DNA from: Streptomyces tsukubensis
Lineage (GTDB): Bacteria > Actinomycetota > Actinomycetes > Streptomycetales > Streptomycetaceae
Direction of reading: 5' to 3'
NCBI RefSeq assembly: GCF_009296025.1
Contig: NZ_CP045178.1
Span: 2,108,001 to 2,172,000 of the forward strand
Length of the DNA stretch: 64,000 nucleotides
Shown here: piece after piece, positions 17,079-26,185 of the stretch
Position numbering within the stretch: the first letter of the stretch is position 1
How the letters are laid out: every line of letters starts with the position of its first letter
The notes under the pieces: model-generated
What the model was told of the DNA's origin: nothing
The model's database searches: none
Seen by the model: only the letters and a program-made list of their open reading frames with translations
Translations under genes and position numbers: made by a program

Positions 17079-20059
17079 TAGAACATCTCCTCGACGACGG
17101 CCCGCGCCCGTCTGGTGGTCCTGCGGTAGTCGTCGAGCATGTCCCCGAGATGCCCGGGGTCGTATCCGAGATAGCGCCCCACCGCGGCCAGCTCGCGCCC
17201 GTCGGCGGGGAAGGTGTCGCCCGCTCTGCCGCGTACCAGCATGACGGCATTGCGGACGCGGGCGGCGAGGATCCACGCCTCGTCCAGGATCGCGGCCTCC
17301 TCCCCGCCGATGAGCCGGGCCGCGCAGGCGGCGGCCAGCGCCTGCCTGGTACGGGTCGTCCGCAGCCCCGGCTCGGCCCAGCCGTGCCTGAGCTGGAGGA
17401 GTTGCACCGTCCACTCGATGTCGGAGAGGCCGCCCCTGCCCAGCTTGGTGTGCAGTGTCGGGTCCTGGCCGCGCGGCATACGCTCCGACTCCATCCGCGC
17501 CTTCAGTCTGCGGATGTCCCGGACGGCCTCCTCGCCGACGCCCTCCGGCGGGTAGCGCAACGGGTCGATCAGCTCGATGAAACGGGCCGCGAGATCGGCG
17601 TCCCCTGCCACCGGCTCCGCGCGGAGCAGCGCCTGCGCCTCCCAGGTCAGCGACCAGCGGCGGTAGTAGGCCGCGTACGAGGGAAGCGAGCGTACGAGGG
17701 GGCCGCTCCTGCCCTCGGGGCGCAGATCGGCGTCGACGAGCAATGGCGGGTCGGCGCTCGGCAGTTGGAGGAGTCTGCGCATCTCGGACACGACGGAGTT
17801 CGCGGCCCGCGCCGCCTCCTCCTCGGAGACGCCCTCGCGCGGCTCGTGCACGAAAAGGACATCGGCGTCGGAACCATACGACAGCTCGTGCCCGCCGAAG
17901 CGGCCCATGCCGATGACGGCGAAGCGGGTGGGCAGCGTGTCGCCCCAGCCCTCCCTGACGACGGCGCGCAGGGTGCCGCCGAGCGTCGCGGCCGTCAGGT
18001 CGGAGACGGCAGAGCCGACCCGGTCGATGAGCGCGCCGTGGTCCTGCTCCGCCGGGCTCTCCTCGGTGCCGTAGGAACCGATGATGTCGGCGGCGGTGGT
18101 ACGGAACAGCTCGCGTCTGCGCACCCCGCGGGCGGCGGTGACGGCCTGCTCCGCGCCGGACGCGCGACTCACGGCGGCGAGGATCTCCTGCTCCAACTGG
18201 CGCCCAGGACGAGGCTCCAGGCCCCGCGGATCACCGAGCAGCGCGACCGCCTCGGGGGCACGCATCAGCAGATCGGGGGCGAGCCGTCCGGCCGAGAGCA
18301 CTCGGGCCAGGTTCTCCGCCGCGGCGCCCTCGTCGCGCAGCAGCCGCAGGTACCAAGGGGTCTTGCCCAGCGCGTCCGAGACCTTGCGGAAGTTGAGAAG
18401 CCCGGCGTCGGGGTCGGCGGAGTCGGCGAACCAGCCGAGCAGGACAGGCAGCAGTGTCCGCTGGATGGCCGCCTTCCTGGACACGCCCGCGGTCAGCGCC
18501 TCCAAGTGGCGCAGGGCCCCGGCGGGGTCGGCGTAGCCCAGGGCGACGAGCCGTTCGCGGGCCGCGTCGGCGCTGAGGCCGGCCTCCCCGGGGGCGAGCT
18601 GGGCGACCGCGTCGAGCAGCGGACGGTAGAAGAGCTTCTCGTGGAGCCTACGGACGGCGCTCGCGTGCCTCTTCCACTCCCTGCCCAGATCCGCGATGGG
18701 TTCCGAACGCATCCCGAGGGAACGCCCGAGGCGCCGCAGGCCGGCCTCGTCGTCGGGAACCAGGTGGGTGCGGCGCAACTTGTAGAGCTGGATGCGGTGT
18801 TCCATGGACCGCAGGAAGCGGTACGCCTCATCGAGCTGGAAGGCGTCGGCCCGCCCCACGTAACCGCCGTCCGCCAGATCGGCGAGGGCGGTGAGCGTGG
18901 TGGGGCTGCGCAGCGCGGTGTCGGTGCGGCCGTGCACCAACTGGAGGAGCTGTACGGCGAATTCGACGTCCCGCAGTCCGCCGGGCCCGAGCTTGAGTTC
19001 GCGGTCGACCTCGCCCACGGGGATTCCCGCGACGACCCTGCGGCGCATCTTCTGCGCGTCGGAGACGAAGTTGTCCCGCTCGGAGACCTGCCAGACCAGC
19101 GGGGAGAGCGTGTCGACGTATGCGCGGCCCAGTTCCTGATCGCCGGCCACCGGGCGCGCCTTGAGGAGCGCCTGGAACTCCCAGGTCTTCGCCCAGCGCT
19201 GGTAGTACGCGAGGTGGCTGGAGAGCGTCCGCACCAGCGGGCCGTTGCGTCCCTCGGGGCGGAGGTTGGCGTCGACGGGCCAGATGGTGCCCTCGACGGT
19301 GGTCTCCGAGCAGATCCGCATCATGTGCGAGGCGAGCCGGGTGGCCGCCTGGACGGCCTTGCCCTCGTCGACCCCGTCGACGGGCTCGCCCACGAAGATC
19401 ACGTCGACGTCCGAGACGTAGTTCAGCTCGTGGCCACCGCACTTGCCCATCGCGATCACCGCCAGCCTGCACGCCGCCGCGTCCTCGGGGGCCGCGGCGG
19501 AGGCGAGGGCGAGCGCGGCCCGCAGAGTGGCCGTCGCGAGGTCGGCCAGTTCCGCCGCCGTCTCGATGAGGTCGGTGGTGCCGCACACGTCACGGGCGGC
19601 GATGGAGAGCAGGCAGCGCCGGTAGGAGACGCGCAGCGCGACCGCGTCGTCGGCGTCGGCGAGACCTCGCTCGAAGTCGGCGACGCCGGGATGCAGGTCG
19701 ACGGCCTCGTAGGTGACGAGCGCCTGCCAGTCGGTGGGATGGCGTGCGAGGTGGTCGGCGAGCGCCTCCGAGGCACCGAGCACGCCGAGCAGCCGGTCAC
19801 GGAGCGGCTTGGCCGTCACCAGGGTGTTGATCAGGGTCTGGCGCTCGTCGTCGGGCTGCGCCTCTATGAGCCTGACGAGGCCCAGCAGGGCGAGGTCGGG
19901 ATCGGCCGTCGCGCCGAGGGCGTCGAGCAGGACGGGGTCGGAGCGGACGGCGGCCAGTTCCGGGGTGTCGAGCAGCCGCTCCGCGGTGGAAGGGGTGATG
20001 AACCCGTGGCGCAGCAGCCGCGTGAAGGTGCTGCTCCTGCGCCCCTGCGGCACTGTCAT
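17063..20059 (-). CDS. glnE: glutamine synthetase adenylyltransferase/adenylyl-removing enzyme
   Basis: 998 residues, the normal length of actinobacterial GlnE. Two nucleotidyltransferase domains are visible: the N-terminal one with GKCGGHELNYVSDVDV near residues 205-222 (de-adenylylation), and the C-terminal one with GMGRFGGHELSYGSDADV near 720-738 (adenylylation). Each has a helical GlnD_UR/GlnE partner segment after it. It modifies the glutamine synthetase GlnA. The GSI-like GlnA2 also lies in this window, but its family is not the usual GlnE target. ATG 20059 is chosen because upstream in-frame sequence is Arg/Pro-rich and not conserved in character. Confidence 0.95.
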   Translation of the reverse strand: MTVPQGRRSSTFTRLLRHGFITPSTAERLLDTPELAAVRSDPVLLDALGATADPDLALLGLVRLIEAQPDDERQTLINTLVTAKPLRDRLLGVLGASEALADHLARHPTDWQALVTYEAVDLHPGVADFERGLADADDAVALRVSYRRCLLSIAARDVCGTTDLIETAAELADLATATLRAALALASAAAPEDAAACRLAVIAMGKCGGHELNYVSDVDVIFVGEPVDGVDEGKAVQAATRLASHMMRICSETTVEGTIWPVDANLRPEGRNGPLVRTLSSHLAYYQRWAKTWEFQALLKARPVAGDQELGRAYVDTLSPLVWQVSERDNFVSDAQKMRRRVVAGIPVGEVDRELKLGPGGLRDVEFAVQLLQLVHGRTDTALRSPTTLTALADLADGGYVGRADAFQLDEAYRFLRSMEHRIQLYKLRRTHLVPDDEAGLRRLGRSLGMRSEPIADLGREWKRHASAVRRLHEKLFYRPLLDAVAQLAPGEAGLSADAARERLVALGYADPAGALRHLEALTAGVSRKAAIQRTLLPVLLGWFADSADPDAGLLNFRKVSDALGKTPWYLRLLRDEGAAAENLARVLSAGRLAPDLLMRAPEAVALLGDPRGLEPRPGRQLEQEILAAVSRASGAEQAVTAARGVRRRELFRTTAADIIGSYGTEESPAEQDHGALIDRVGSAVSDLTAATLGGTLRAVVREGWGDTLPTRFAVIGMGRFGGHELSYGSDADVLFVHEPREGVSEEEAARAANSVVSEMRRLLQLPSADPPLLVDADLRPEGRSGPLVRSLPSYAAYYRRWSLTWEAQALLRAEPVAGDADLAARFIELIDPLRYPPEGVGEEAVRDIRRLKARMESERMPRGQDPTLHTKLGRGGLSDIEWTVQLLQLRHGWAEPGLRTTRTRQALAAACAARLIGGEEAAILDEAWILAARVRNAVMLVRGRAGDTFPADGRELAAVGRYLGYDPGHLGDMLDDYRRTTRRARAVVEEMFYGAAL

Positions 20060-20340
20060 CTCTGCACGCCCTTCTGGCTGCGGGGCGTCCGTGCCCGGCA
20101 CGGGCGCCCTGCCCTGTCGCTGTCCCGGCCGTTCCGTCCCGACACGGCCGTCCCGATCAAGGTCCCTGGGACTTGAGGGTAACGGCAGGACCCGGCGGCG
20201 GGACGGGCCGTGCGGCGGGCCACGTCCGGAGCGCATGGCGGGGGTGGGGTGAGTGCACCGCGTCCGGGGCCCGGTGCGTGCACCGCGCCCATGGCCGCCG
20301 GGGACAGTCCGGGGTCACCCAGGGCGGGCGTCCGGGGCAC

Positions 20341-20521
20341 CTAGGGCGTGTATCGAAAGTCCCGTCTGGCCCGCGACGCCTGGCACGGCACCTCGCCGCG
20401 TTGTCGGGATCGCCCACGTACACCCAGTACGCGGACGACCCTCCGCCTTGCGATGCACCGCACCAGACGCCGCGGGCCCCGCCCTCCGGGCGGACGACGC
20501 TACTTTCGAAACACGCCCTAG
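20341..20521. mobile_element. MITE-like palindromic element, 181 bp
   Basis: The ends are 20-bp inverted repeats (20341-20360 and 20502-20521, 19 of 20 matching; CTAGGGCGTG outermost). Inside, 20407-20421 pairs with 20427-20441 (12 of 15), and the segment about 20363-20381 pairs with about 20463-20480 (roughly 14 of 17). The whole unit can therefore fold into one long hairpin. The terminal CTAG/TA and the lack of any gene fit a non-autonomous insertion element. No transposase is in the window. It lies in the gap between glnE and the YceI gene. Confidence 0.65.
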
Positions 20522-20899
20522 GGGTGGCCGTCCGGGGTCACGGTGGCGTCCGGGGGGCGCCGGGGGCGGAGTGTGTCCACGATGAAAGAAGACGGCGGGA
20601 AAACGGGCGGCGGGCGTGGGCAGAGCGGCCAAACGGTGGCGCCGGGCGGCTCGCTGCGGAAGGCTGGCTCCCTACGAGGTCTCTTCGAGGGGCCACGGCG
20701 GTCGGCGCGGTCCACTACCGCACTCGGCGGGTCGGATCCGCGAGCCGCGGGGCGCGTGGCGGCGCGCCGGTCGGCCGGGGCGCCGCACCGGCCGAGGCGG
20801 GCCGGCAGGCGACCCCGGACCTGGAGGAGGCCTCGGCCGGTCGGGAGCGGCCTCGGGCCGGTCGTAGGAGTGAATCGCACCCACGAGGGAGCAGTACCG

Positions 20900-21430
20900 A
20901 TGAGCTCAGCACACGCCCCGCAGGACGGCGGAGCGAGTACGCCCGCCACGGGTACGTACCGGATCGACCCCGTGGACTCGGCGGTCAGGTTCATGACGCG
21001 GTCTTTCGGGATCGTGCCCGTCAAAGGCACGTTCCCCATCGCCCACGGGCAGATCACCGTCGCCGACCCCGCGGAGTCCTCGGCCGTCCGGGTGACGGTC
21101 GACGTGTCCGGCTTCACCAGCGGCAACGGCAAACGTGACACACACGTCCTCTCCGGCGACTACCTCGACGCGGCGGGTCACCCGGAGATCGTGTTCAACT
21201 CCGACCGCGTGGAGCGCTCGGGCGGGGACGCCGTCCTCCACGGCGAGCTGACCGTACGCGGGGTGACCCGGCCCATGGAAGTCTCCGTCACCTCGGTCGA
21301 GGAGCACGACGGCAGGCTCATCGCGCGGGGCACCGCCTCGGTGGACCGCTACGCCTTCGGCATCACCGCGGCCAAGGGCATGACAGGCCGGGTCACCCGG
21401 CTGTATCTGGAGGTCGTGGCGGAACGCTGA
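20900..21430 (+). CDS. YceI-family lipid-binding protein
   Basis: 176 residues, the usual length. It has the lipocalin-like YceI signature: GTYRIDPVDSAVRFMTRSFGIVPVKGTF, then DTHVLSGDYLDAAGHPEIVFNS and a C-terminal VDRYAFGI. Such proteins bind isoprenoid or other amphiphilic chains; the real ligand is unknown. There is no signal peptide, so it is probably cytoplasmic. ATG 20900 has GAGGGAG 9 nt upstream. The neighbours do not suggest an operon. Confidence 0.9.
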   Translation: MSSAHAPQDGGASTPATGTYRIDPVDSAVRFMTRSFGIVPVKGTFPIAHGQITVADPAESSAVRVTVDVSGFTSGNGKRDTHVLSGDYLDAAGHPEIVFNSDRVERSGGDAVLHGELTVRGVTRPMEVSVTSVEEHDGRLIARGTASVDRYAFGITAAKGMTGRVTRLYLEVVAER

Positions 21431-21487
21431 AGGCCGCTGGTGACGGCCCGCCGAGCCGACTTCCCCGGCCTCACTGACGACTTCGCC

Positions 21488-21585
21488 GGTGGCCGGTGGC
21501 CGGTAGCCGGTAGCCGGTCCCCGGTCACCAGCCACCGCTCACCAGCCACCGCTCACCGCTCACCGCTCACCGCTCACCGCTCACC
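21488..21585 (+). repeat. heptanucleotide array, 14 units
   Basis: Fourteen consecutive 7-bp units. The left part is GGTGGCC/GGTAGCC and the right part GCTCACC/AGCCACC, with five perfect GCTCACC copies at the end. It lies between the YceI and PPOX genes. The left half is nearly the complement of the right half, so it may also fold. Confidence 0.85.
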
Positions 21586-21689
21586 GGGAAACCTTCCCGC
21601 CCCGGAAACGTCCCGCGCGAATCCCCACACGCCCCACACGCCCATATGCCGCACACCCCCCACACCCCCCACACGCTGGAGGCCACGCC

Positions 21690-22205
21690 ATGACCCGCAC
21701 CACGCCACTGACGGAGCTGGACCACCGCTACAGCGACCCCGGCGCCACCCCTGCCCCCTGGGAGGAGGGCGTACGGCTGCTGGAGGCGGCGGAGCTGTAC
21801 TGGCTGTCGACCGTGCGGGAGGACGGCAGACCGCACGTGACGCCGCTGATCGGGGTGTGGCGGGCGGGGGCCATGCACTTCACGACGGGCCCACAGGAGC
21901 GCAAGGCACGCAATCTCGCGCAGAACCCGCAGGTCGTCCTCGTCACAGGGACCAATGCGCTCTCCCAGGGCTGCGACATCGTGGTGGAGGGCGAGGCGGT
22001 AGCCGTGACCGACGAGGACACGCTGCGCTCCCTCGCCGAGGCCTACGAGGCCAAGTACGGCAAGAACTGGCACTTCGATGTCCGCGACGGCGCCTTCTAC
22101 GGCCAGGGTGACGACCGGGCGGAGGTGTACGCGGTGACTCCGTGGAAGGCCTTCGGGTTCGGCAAGGGCGAGCCGTTCGGCCAGACCCGCTGGAGCTTCG
22201 CGTGA
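21690..22205 (+). CDS. pyridoxamine-5'-phosphate-oxidase-fold flavin/F420-type protein
   Basis: 171 residues with a split-barrel fold. LYWLSTVREDGRPHVTPLIGVW is the first strand pair and cofactor loop, followed by FTTGPQERKARNLAQNP and a W-rich C-terminus. Proteins of this type in actinobacteria use FMN or F420; the substrate is unknown. CTGGAGG lies before ATG 21690. The next gene is a TetR regulator (22285) 79 bp downstream in the same direction, which could regulate it, but that is inference. Confidence 0.85.
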   Translation: MTRTTPLTELDHRYSDPGATPAPWEEGVRLLEAAELYWLSTVREDGRPHVTPLIGVWRAGAMHFTTGPQERKARNLAQNPQVVLVTGTNALSQGCDIVVEGEAVAVTDEDTLRSLAEAYEAKYGKNWHFDVRDGAFYGQGDDRAEVYAVTPWKAFGFGKGEPFGQTRWSFA

Positions 22206-22284
22206 CGGTCGTCGTCCGGTCCCGCCCCCGGCGCTGAGCAGGCGCCCGGCGCGGACCGGACCAGCTCCGTACGATGATGGAGCC

Positions 22285-22869
22285 ATGGAGAGCACCATGG
22301 GACTGCGCGAACGGAAGAAGGCCGCCACCAGGCAGGCCGTGCACGAGGCCGCGCTGCGGCTGACCGTGGAACACGGGCTCGACCATGTGACGGTGGAGGC
22401 GGTCGCCGACGCCGCGGGGATCTCACGCAGGACCTTCTCCAACTACTTCACCACGAAGGAGGACGCGGTCCTCTGGGGCGAGGAGCGGCAGATCAGCACC
22501 TTCGTCCAGGCCGTGAGGGGCCGCCCGGCCGGGGAGTCCGCCTGGGCGGCGATGCGGGCGGCCGTGCACGCCCTGTCCCCAGCTTCCGGCTCCCCCGAAC
22601 GCGAATGGGCGGTGAGAACCCGGCTGGCGATGCGCCACCCGTCCCTGCTCGCCCGCCAGCTCGGCAACCACGCGATGCTTGAGCACGAGCTGGCCGAGGC
22701 CGCGGCCGAACGCGGCACGGGTGGCTCCGCGCGCCCGAGGGTGATCGCGGCGGCCTTCCTGTCGGCGCTGAGGATCGCCATGTACCAGTGGATCGAGGAC
22801 GACCTCTCCCGCGACCCGCGTGTCCTCATCGACGAGATCCTGGACGAGATGTCCGAGCCGTTCGTCTGA
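22285..22869 (+). CDS. TetR-family transcriptional regulator
   Basis: 194 residues. The helix-turn-helix sits at about residues 28-55 (VTVEAVADAAGISRRTFSNYFTTKED). The C-terminal half is the helical ligand domain. ATG 22285 is used; TACGAT ends 9 nt upstream, so the mRNA may be leaderless, though GGAG also lies close by. A second ATG occurs four codons later. It follows the PPOX gene and precedes a 402-bp gap. Confidence 0.88.
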   Translation: MESTMGLRERKKAATRQAVHEAALRLTVEHGLDHVTVEAVADAAGISRRTFSNYFTTKEDAVLWGEERQISTFVQAVRGRPAGESAWAAMRAAVHALSPASGSPEREWAVRTRLAMRHPSLLARQLGNHAMLEHELAEAAAERGTGGSARPRVIAAAFLSALRIAMYQWIEDDLSRDPRVLIDEILDEMSEPFV

Positions 22870-23271
22870 GCCTGCCGGGACCCGCGGAGCGCTGCGGGAA
22901 GCCGAGAGCGCGGAGCGCCGCGGCGGAGCGCGGAAGCCCACAGAGGCGCACGGGGGGAGCGCGTACGGAGTGCGCGACGGCGCGGACGCGCGCGGAGCGG
23001 CGGTCGCCGCCCGGTCCGACACGGCCACCGGTCCCGGTTCCGCGTTCCGATCCCGGTACCGATCCCGGTCACCCGGCGCCCGATCGCCCTGCCCACCCGC
23101 CATATACCCGGCCGCCGCCCACCGCTCCTGCACCGACCGTCCTGCACTCGAACGGATGCGCGGAACGGCCCGCGGCTTGCCGTGTGCCCCATCCGGCCAC
23201 AGCATGAAAAAACATTCCGGCGGGAGGCGGCCGGTCCAGCCCCTCGCGGCCCTCGACCTTGGAGGACCCGG
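22870..23271. other. intergenic region before dhaK
   Basis: No gene is supported. Short GCGGAGCGC repeats occupy 22880-23000, and a CCGATCCCGGTA doublet lies near 23045. An A-tract (ATGAAAAAACATTCC at 23204) stands out in the GC-rich background and may mark the dhaK promoter/leader. GGAGG just precedes the dhaK ATG. Confidence 0.35.
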
Positions 23272-24270
23272 ATGGCCCCATACTTCGAGAACAGCTGCGA
23301 CTCCCTTGTGGCCGACGCCCTGATGGGGCTCGCCCGCACCCACACGGATCTCCTCTCCCTCGACACCGACCACTGGTTCCTCCGGGCGCGGGACACCGCC
23401 CCCTCCCGCCGCGTCGGCCTTCTCTCCGGTGGCGGTGCGGGACACGAACCGCTGCACACCGGTTTTGTGGGGCGCGGCATGCTCGATGTCGCCTGTCCCG
23501 GCCGTGTCTTCGCCTCGCCGCACAACCGGCAGGTCTACGAGGGGTCGCTCGCCGCGGCCGGTCCCGGGGGCGTCCTGCACATCGTGAAGAACTACACCGG
23601 CGACCGCATCAACTTCGGTATCGCCGCCGAGCGCCTCGCCCACCGGGGCATCCCCTGCGCGCGGGTCCTGGTCGACGACGATCTCGCCTCGGACTCCGAG
23701 GAGATCGCGGCCGGCCGCCGGGGTACGGGCGGCACCGTGCTGATCGAGAAGATCCTGGGTGGCGCGGCCGACAGCGGCCTGGGGCTCGCCGAACTACAGG
23801 AACTCGGCACCGGACTCGCCGCGCGCTGCCGCACCCTCGCCGTCGCCTCGGCCGCCCACACCTCACCCGCCACGGGAGAACCGGCCTTCCGGCTGGGGCC
23901 CGACGAGATCGAGTACGGCGTCGGCATCCACGGCGAGCGCGCCAGGGACACGGTCAGCCGAGGCCCTCTCGGCCCACTCGTACGACGCATGACGGGCGAA
24001 CTGCTCGAAGCCCTGGCACCCGGCCCCGGCGCCCAGGTGATCACCCTCGTCAACGGTCTCGGCGCCGTCACACCACTTGAGCTGTACGCCGTCCACCGCG
24101 AACTGGGCCGGGCGCTGGACGAAAGGAGTGTGGGCCTCGCCCGTTCCCTCGTCGGGGAGTACATCACCGCCCTCGACATGCGTGGTTTCTCCGTGACCCT
24201 GCTGATCGCCGATCCGACCGTGCTGACCTATTACGACGCGCCCGTCCGCACCGCGGCCCTCCGCTGGTGA
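23272..24270 (+). CDS. dhaK: dihydroxyacetone kinase subunit DhaK
   Basis: 332 residues. The substrate-binding subunit carries SGGGAGHEP near the N-terminus, NYTGDRINF, and YGVGIHGE, in which His220 is the residue that covalently binds dihydroxyacetone in characterised DhaK. Together with DhaL it phosphorylates dihydroxyacetone. The phosphate donor could be a PTS protein or ATP; no DhaM is in the window, so ATP-like or distant DhaM use is open. GGAGG is well placed before ATG 23272. dhaL follows after a 49-bp gap. Confidence 0.93.
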   Translation: MAPYFENSCDSLVADALMGLARTHTDLLSLDTDHWFLRARDTAPSRRVGLLSGGGAGHEPLHTGFVGRGMLDVACPGRVFASPHNRQVYEGSLAAAGPGGVLHIVKNYTGDRINFGIAAERLAHRGIPCARVLVDDDLASDSEEIAAGRRGTGGTVLIEKILGGAADSGLGLAELQELGTGLAARCRTLAVASAAHTSPATGEPAFRLGPDEIEYGVGIHGERARDTVSRGPLGPLVRRMTGELLEALAPGPGAQVITLVNGLGAVTPLELYAVHRELGRALDERSVGLARSLVGEYITALDMRGFSVTLLIADPTVLTYYDAPVRTAALRW

Positions 24271-24319
24271 GCGAGGTCGCACAGCCGCCCACCCGGCCAC
24301 CGAGAGCGGGAGCAACGCC

Positions 24320-24979
24320 ATGACGACGCCCCCTTACGACGCCTCCTCCACCGACGGCTGGATGCGCCGGTTCGCCTGCTCCGCGCGTGCCACGGAGGAA
24401 CAGCTCACCGCTCTCGACCAAGAGGTCGGCGACGGCGACTTCGGCACCAACCTCACGGCGGGCGTCGGCGCGGCCGTCCGCCGCCTCGACCGGCTGCCCG
24501 CCGACGGCTTCGGCCCTGCCGCTCCCCTGGAGGCCGCGGCCACGGCCTTCCTCGACGAGGTGGGCGGCACCAGCGGACCGCTCTTCGGGCTGCTGCTCCA
24601 GTCTCTGGCGGCGGCGGTGGACTCGGGCGGGCCCACCACGACGGCGTTGGCCGAGGGGGCGGCGGACGGACTCGCCGCCATTCAGCGAGTCGGTGACGCG
24701 GCCCTCGGTGACAAGACCCTCGTCGACGCGCTGGCGCCCGCGGCCGAGGCGCTGCGGGCCACTCCCCCCGGCGAGCCCCCGCAGGTGGCCCTCGCGGCAG
24801 CGGCGCAGGCCGCCTGGCGGGGCGTACGCGAAACCGCACGGCTGCGGGCCAGGATGGGGCGCTCCTCGTACGTGGGCGAACGCGCGGCCGGTGTCCCCGA
24901 CCCCGGCGCTGTCGGCGTGGGGCTGCTCTTCGCCTCCGACGCGGGCGTGGTCGAGGAGTTGGCGCCCCACATCGGCTGA
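24320..24979 (+). CDS. dhaL: dihydroxyacetone kinase subunit DhaL
   Basis: 219 residues. It shows the nucleotide-binding DhaL signature: DQEVGDGDFGTNL (Mg-binding Asp residues), GGTSGPLFG, GDKTLVDAL and GRSSYVGERAAGVPDPGA. It forms the ATP/ADP-bearing partner of DhaK, encoded immediately upstream. The gene ends at the edge of a long repeat region. Confidence 0.93.
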   Translation: MTTPPYDASSTDGWMRRFACSARATEEQLTALDQEVGDGDFGTNLTAGVGAAVRRLDRLPADGFGPAAPLEAAATAFLDEVGGTSGPLFGLLLQSLAAAVDSGGPTTTALAEGAADGLAAIQRVGDAALGDKTLVDALAPAAEALRATPPGEPPQVALAAAAQAAWRGVRETARLRARMGRSSYVGERAAGVPDPGAVGVGLLFASDAGVVEELAPHIG

Positions 24980-24993
24980 CACGTCCCACGAAG

Positions 24994-25143
24994 CCGACCA
25001 CCGACACCGACCGCAGACCGCCAACCGCCGACCACCGACCACCGACACCGACCGCAGACCGCAGACCGCAGACCGCAGACCGCCAACCGCCGACCGCCAA
25101 CCGCCGACCGCCGACCGCCGACCGCCGACCGCCGACCGCAGGA
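24994..25143 (+). repeat. heptanucleotide array after dhaL
   Basis: A run of 7-bp units ACCGCAG, ACCGCCG, ACCGCCA and ACCACCG fills most of 24994-25143. It does not encode a sensible protein. It is directly joined to the ~51-bp repeat block. Confidence 0.8.
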
Positions 25144-25426
25144 CGGGACGCCCTCACCCGTCCGACGTTTCCCGCTCACGCCGGCCGCCGGAAGGGTGCG
25201 CTTCCGACCGCCCTGACATACCTCGCTCGCGACCCACCGGACGGGAACACCCTCGCCCGCCCGACAGGTCTCGCCCACACTGGCCGCCGGACGCGGACAC
25301 CCTCCCCCGACCAGTCCGACAGGCCCCGCTCGCACGGCCGCCGGACGGGAACGCCCTCGCCCGACCCGACCGGTCTCGCCCACACCGGCCCCCGGACGCG
25401 GACGCCCTCGCCCCGCCCGACACCAC
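25137..25426 (-). repeat. ~51-bp repeat array joined to the end of the HAD gene
   Basis: About six degenerate units of 48-54 bp begin with CCGCCGGAC or a variant at 25137, 25185, 25234, 25284, 25338 and 25389. Read on the minus strand it is one open frame from 25426 to 25154, in the same frame as the HAD gene and directly after its TGA. It would encode ~17-residue Ser/Gly/Arg repeats if the stop were read through. Confidence 0.7.
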
Positions 25427-26185
25427 TCACTCCCGCAGGTCCAGCTCCGCCCGCTCCGGAACCCGCGCCCGTACCCACGCGAGCAGTACGGGCGTATCGA
25501 GTGAGGTGACCCAGAGGTCCGCGCGGGCGGCCTCCCGCTCACCGGGGCGCGGCCCCACCCCGAGCACCCGCAGTCCGGCTCTGCGCGCCGACTCCACGCC
25601 GGTGAGGGAGTCCTCGATACCCAGGGCCTGGTCGGGCAGGACACCGCAGAGCCGCGCCGCCGTCGCGTACACGTCGGGCCAGGGCTTGGGCCGTACCACC
25701 CAGGGGGCTTCCTCGTCGCTGTTCTCGTCCGCCTCCGCCGTCCTGGTGTCACTCGGGACGACGATATGTGCGAAGTGGCCGAGGAGACCGGCGTGGCCGA
25801 GGCTCGACTCCACTGTCTCCATGGGGCAGTTGCTCGCGACGGCCAGAGGCAGCCTGCCGGAGACCAGTCGGACGAACTCGGCGGCGCCCGGTACCGTCAC
25901 CGGGTCTTCGGCGACCCGTGCCATGAAGTGTGTCAGCAGCTCCTCGGCCATGGAGTCGGCCAGTTCCGGCTTCTGCGCCTCTTCCGCCATCAGCCGCCCG
26001 CAGTCGGTGTAGTGCACCCCCTTGGCCCGCTCGGCGAAGCCCGGCAGTGGCGTGAGCCCGAAGTCGAGGAAGACCCGGCGCCTGGCGTCCTGCCAGTGGC
26101 GTTCCGTGTCCATGAGGGTGCCGTCGCAGTCGAAGACGACGGCTTCCGGTGTCCAGGTCAGAAGGGGGTGTGCCTTTGTGGTCAT
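25427..26185 (-). CDS. HAD-family hydrolase (beta-phosphoglucomutase-like)
   Basis: 252 residues. Motif I is VVFDCDGTLMDT with the nucleophile Asp, motif II is in LAVASNCP, motif III is RPKPWPDVY with its Lys, and motif IV is GIEDSLTGVESARRAG. The helical cap (about residues 30-90) matches the phosphoglucomutase/phosphatase subgroup; the substrate is unknown. ATG 26185 has AGGAG upstream. The stop is followed in frame by ~90 codons of repeats before the next stop. Confidence 0.88.
   Translation of the reverse strand: MTTKAHPLLTWTPEAVVFDCDGTLMDTERHWQDARRRVFLDFGLTPLPGFAERAKGVHYTDCGRLMAEEAQKPELADSMAEELLTHFMARVAEDPVTVPGAAEFVRLVSGRLPLAVASNCPMETVESSLGHAGLLGHFAHIVVPSDTRTAEADENSDEEAPWVVRPKPWPDVYATAARLCGVLPDQALGIEDSLTGVESARRAGLRVLGVGPRPGEREAARADLWVTSLDTPVLLAWVRARVPERAELDLRE

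Noticed and set aside
16116..17414. Long open frames on the opposite strand of PAP2, glnE and several other genes
   Set aside because: They are shadows of the high-G+C third codon position; sequences are Arg/Gly/Pro-rich without motifs, and the sense gene is well conserved.
17060..20176. A 1038-codon open frame opposite glnE
   Set aside because: It mirrors glnE in the complementary frame (G/R/V-rich, no recognisable domain).
20340..20640. Small frames inside the MITE-like element
   Set aside because: The region is a palindromic repeat; the frames are short and have no protein character.
24994..25426. A possible repetitive-protein gene in the array after dhaL
   Set aside because: The 7-bp part breaks all frames; only the ~51-bp part is open, in the HAD frame after its stop. 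Reported as an extension candidate, not as a gene.
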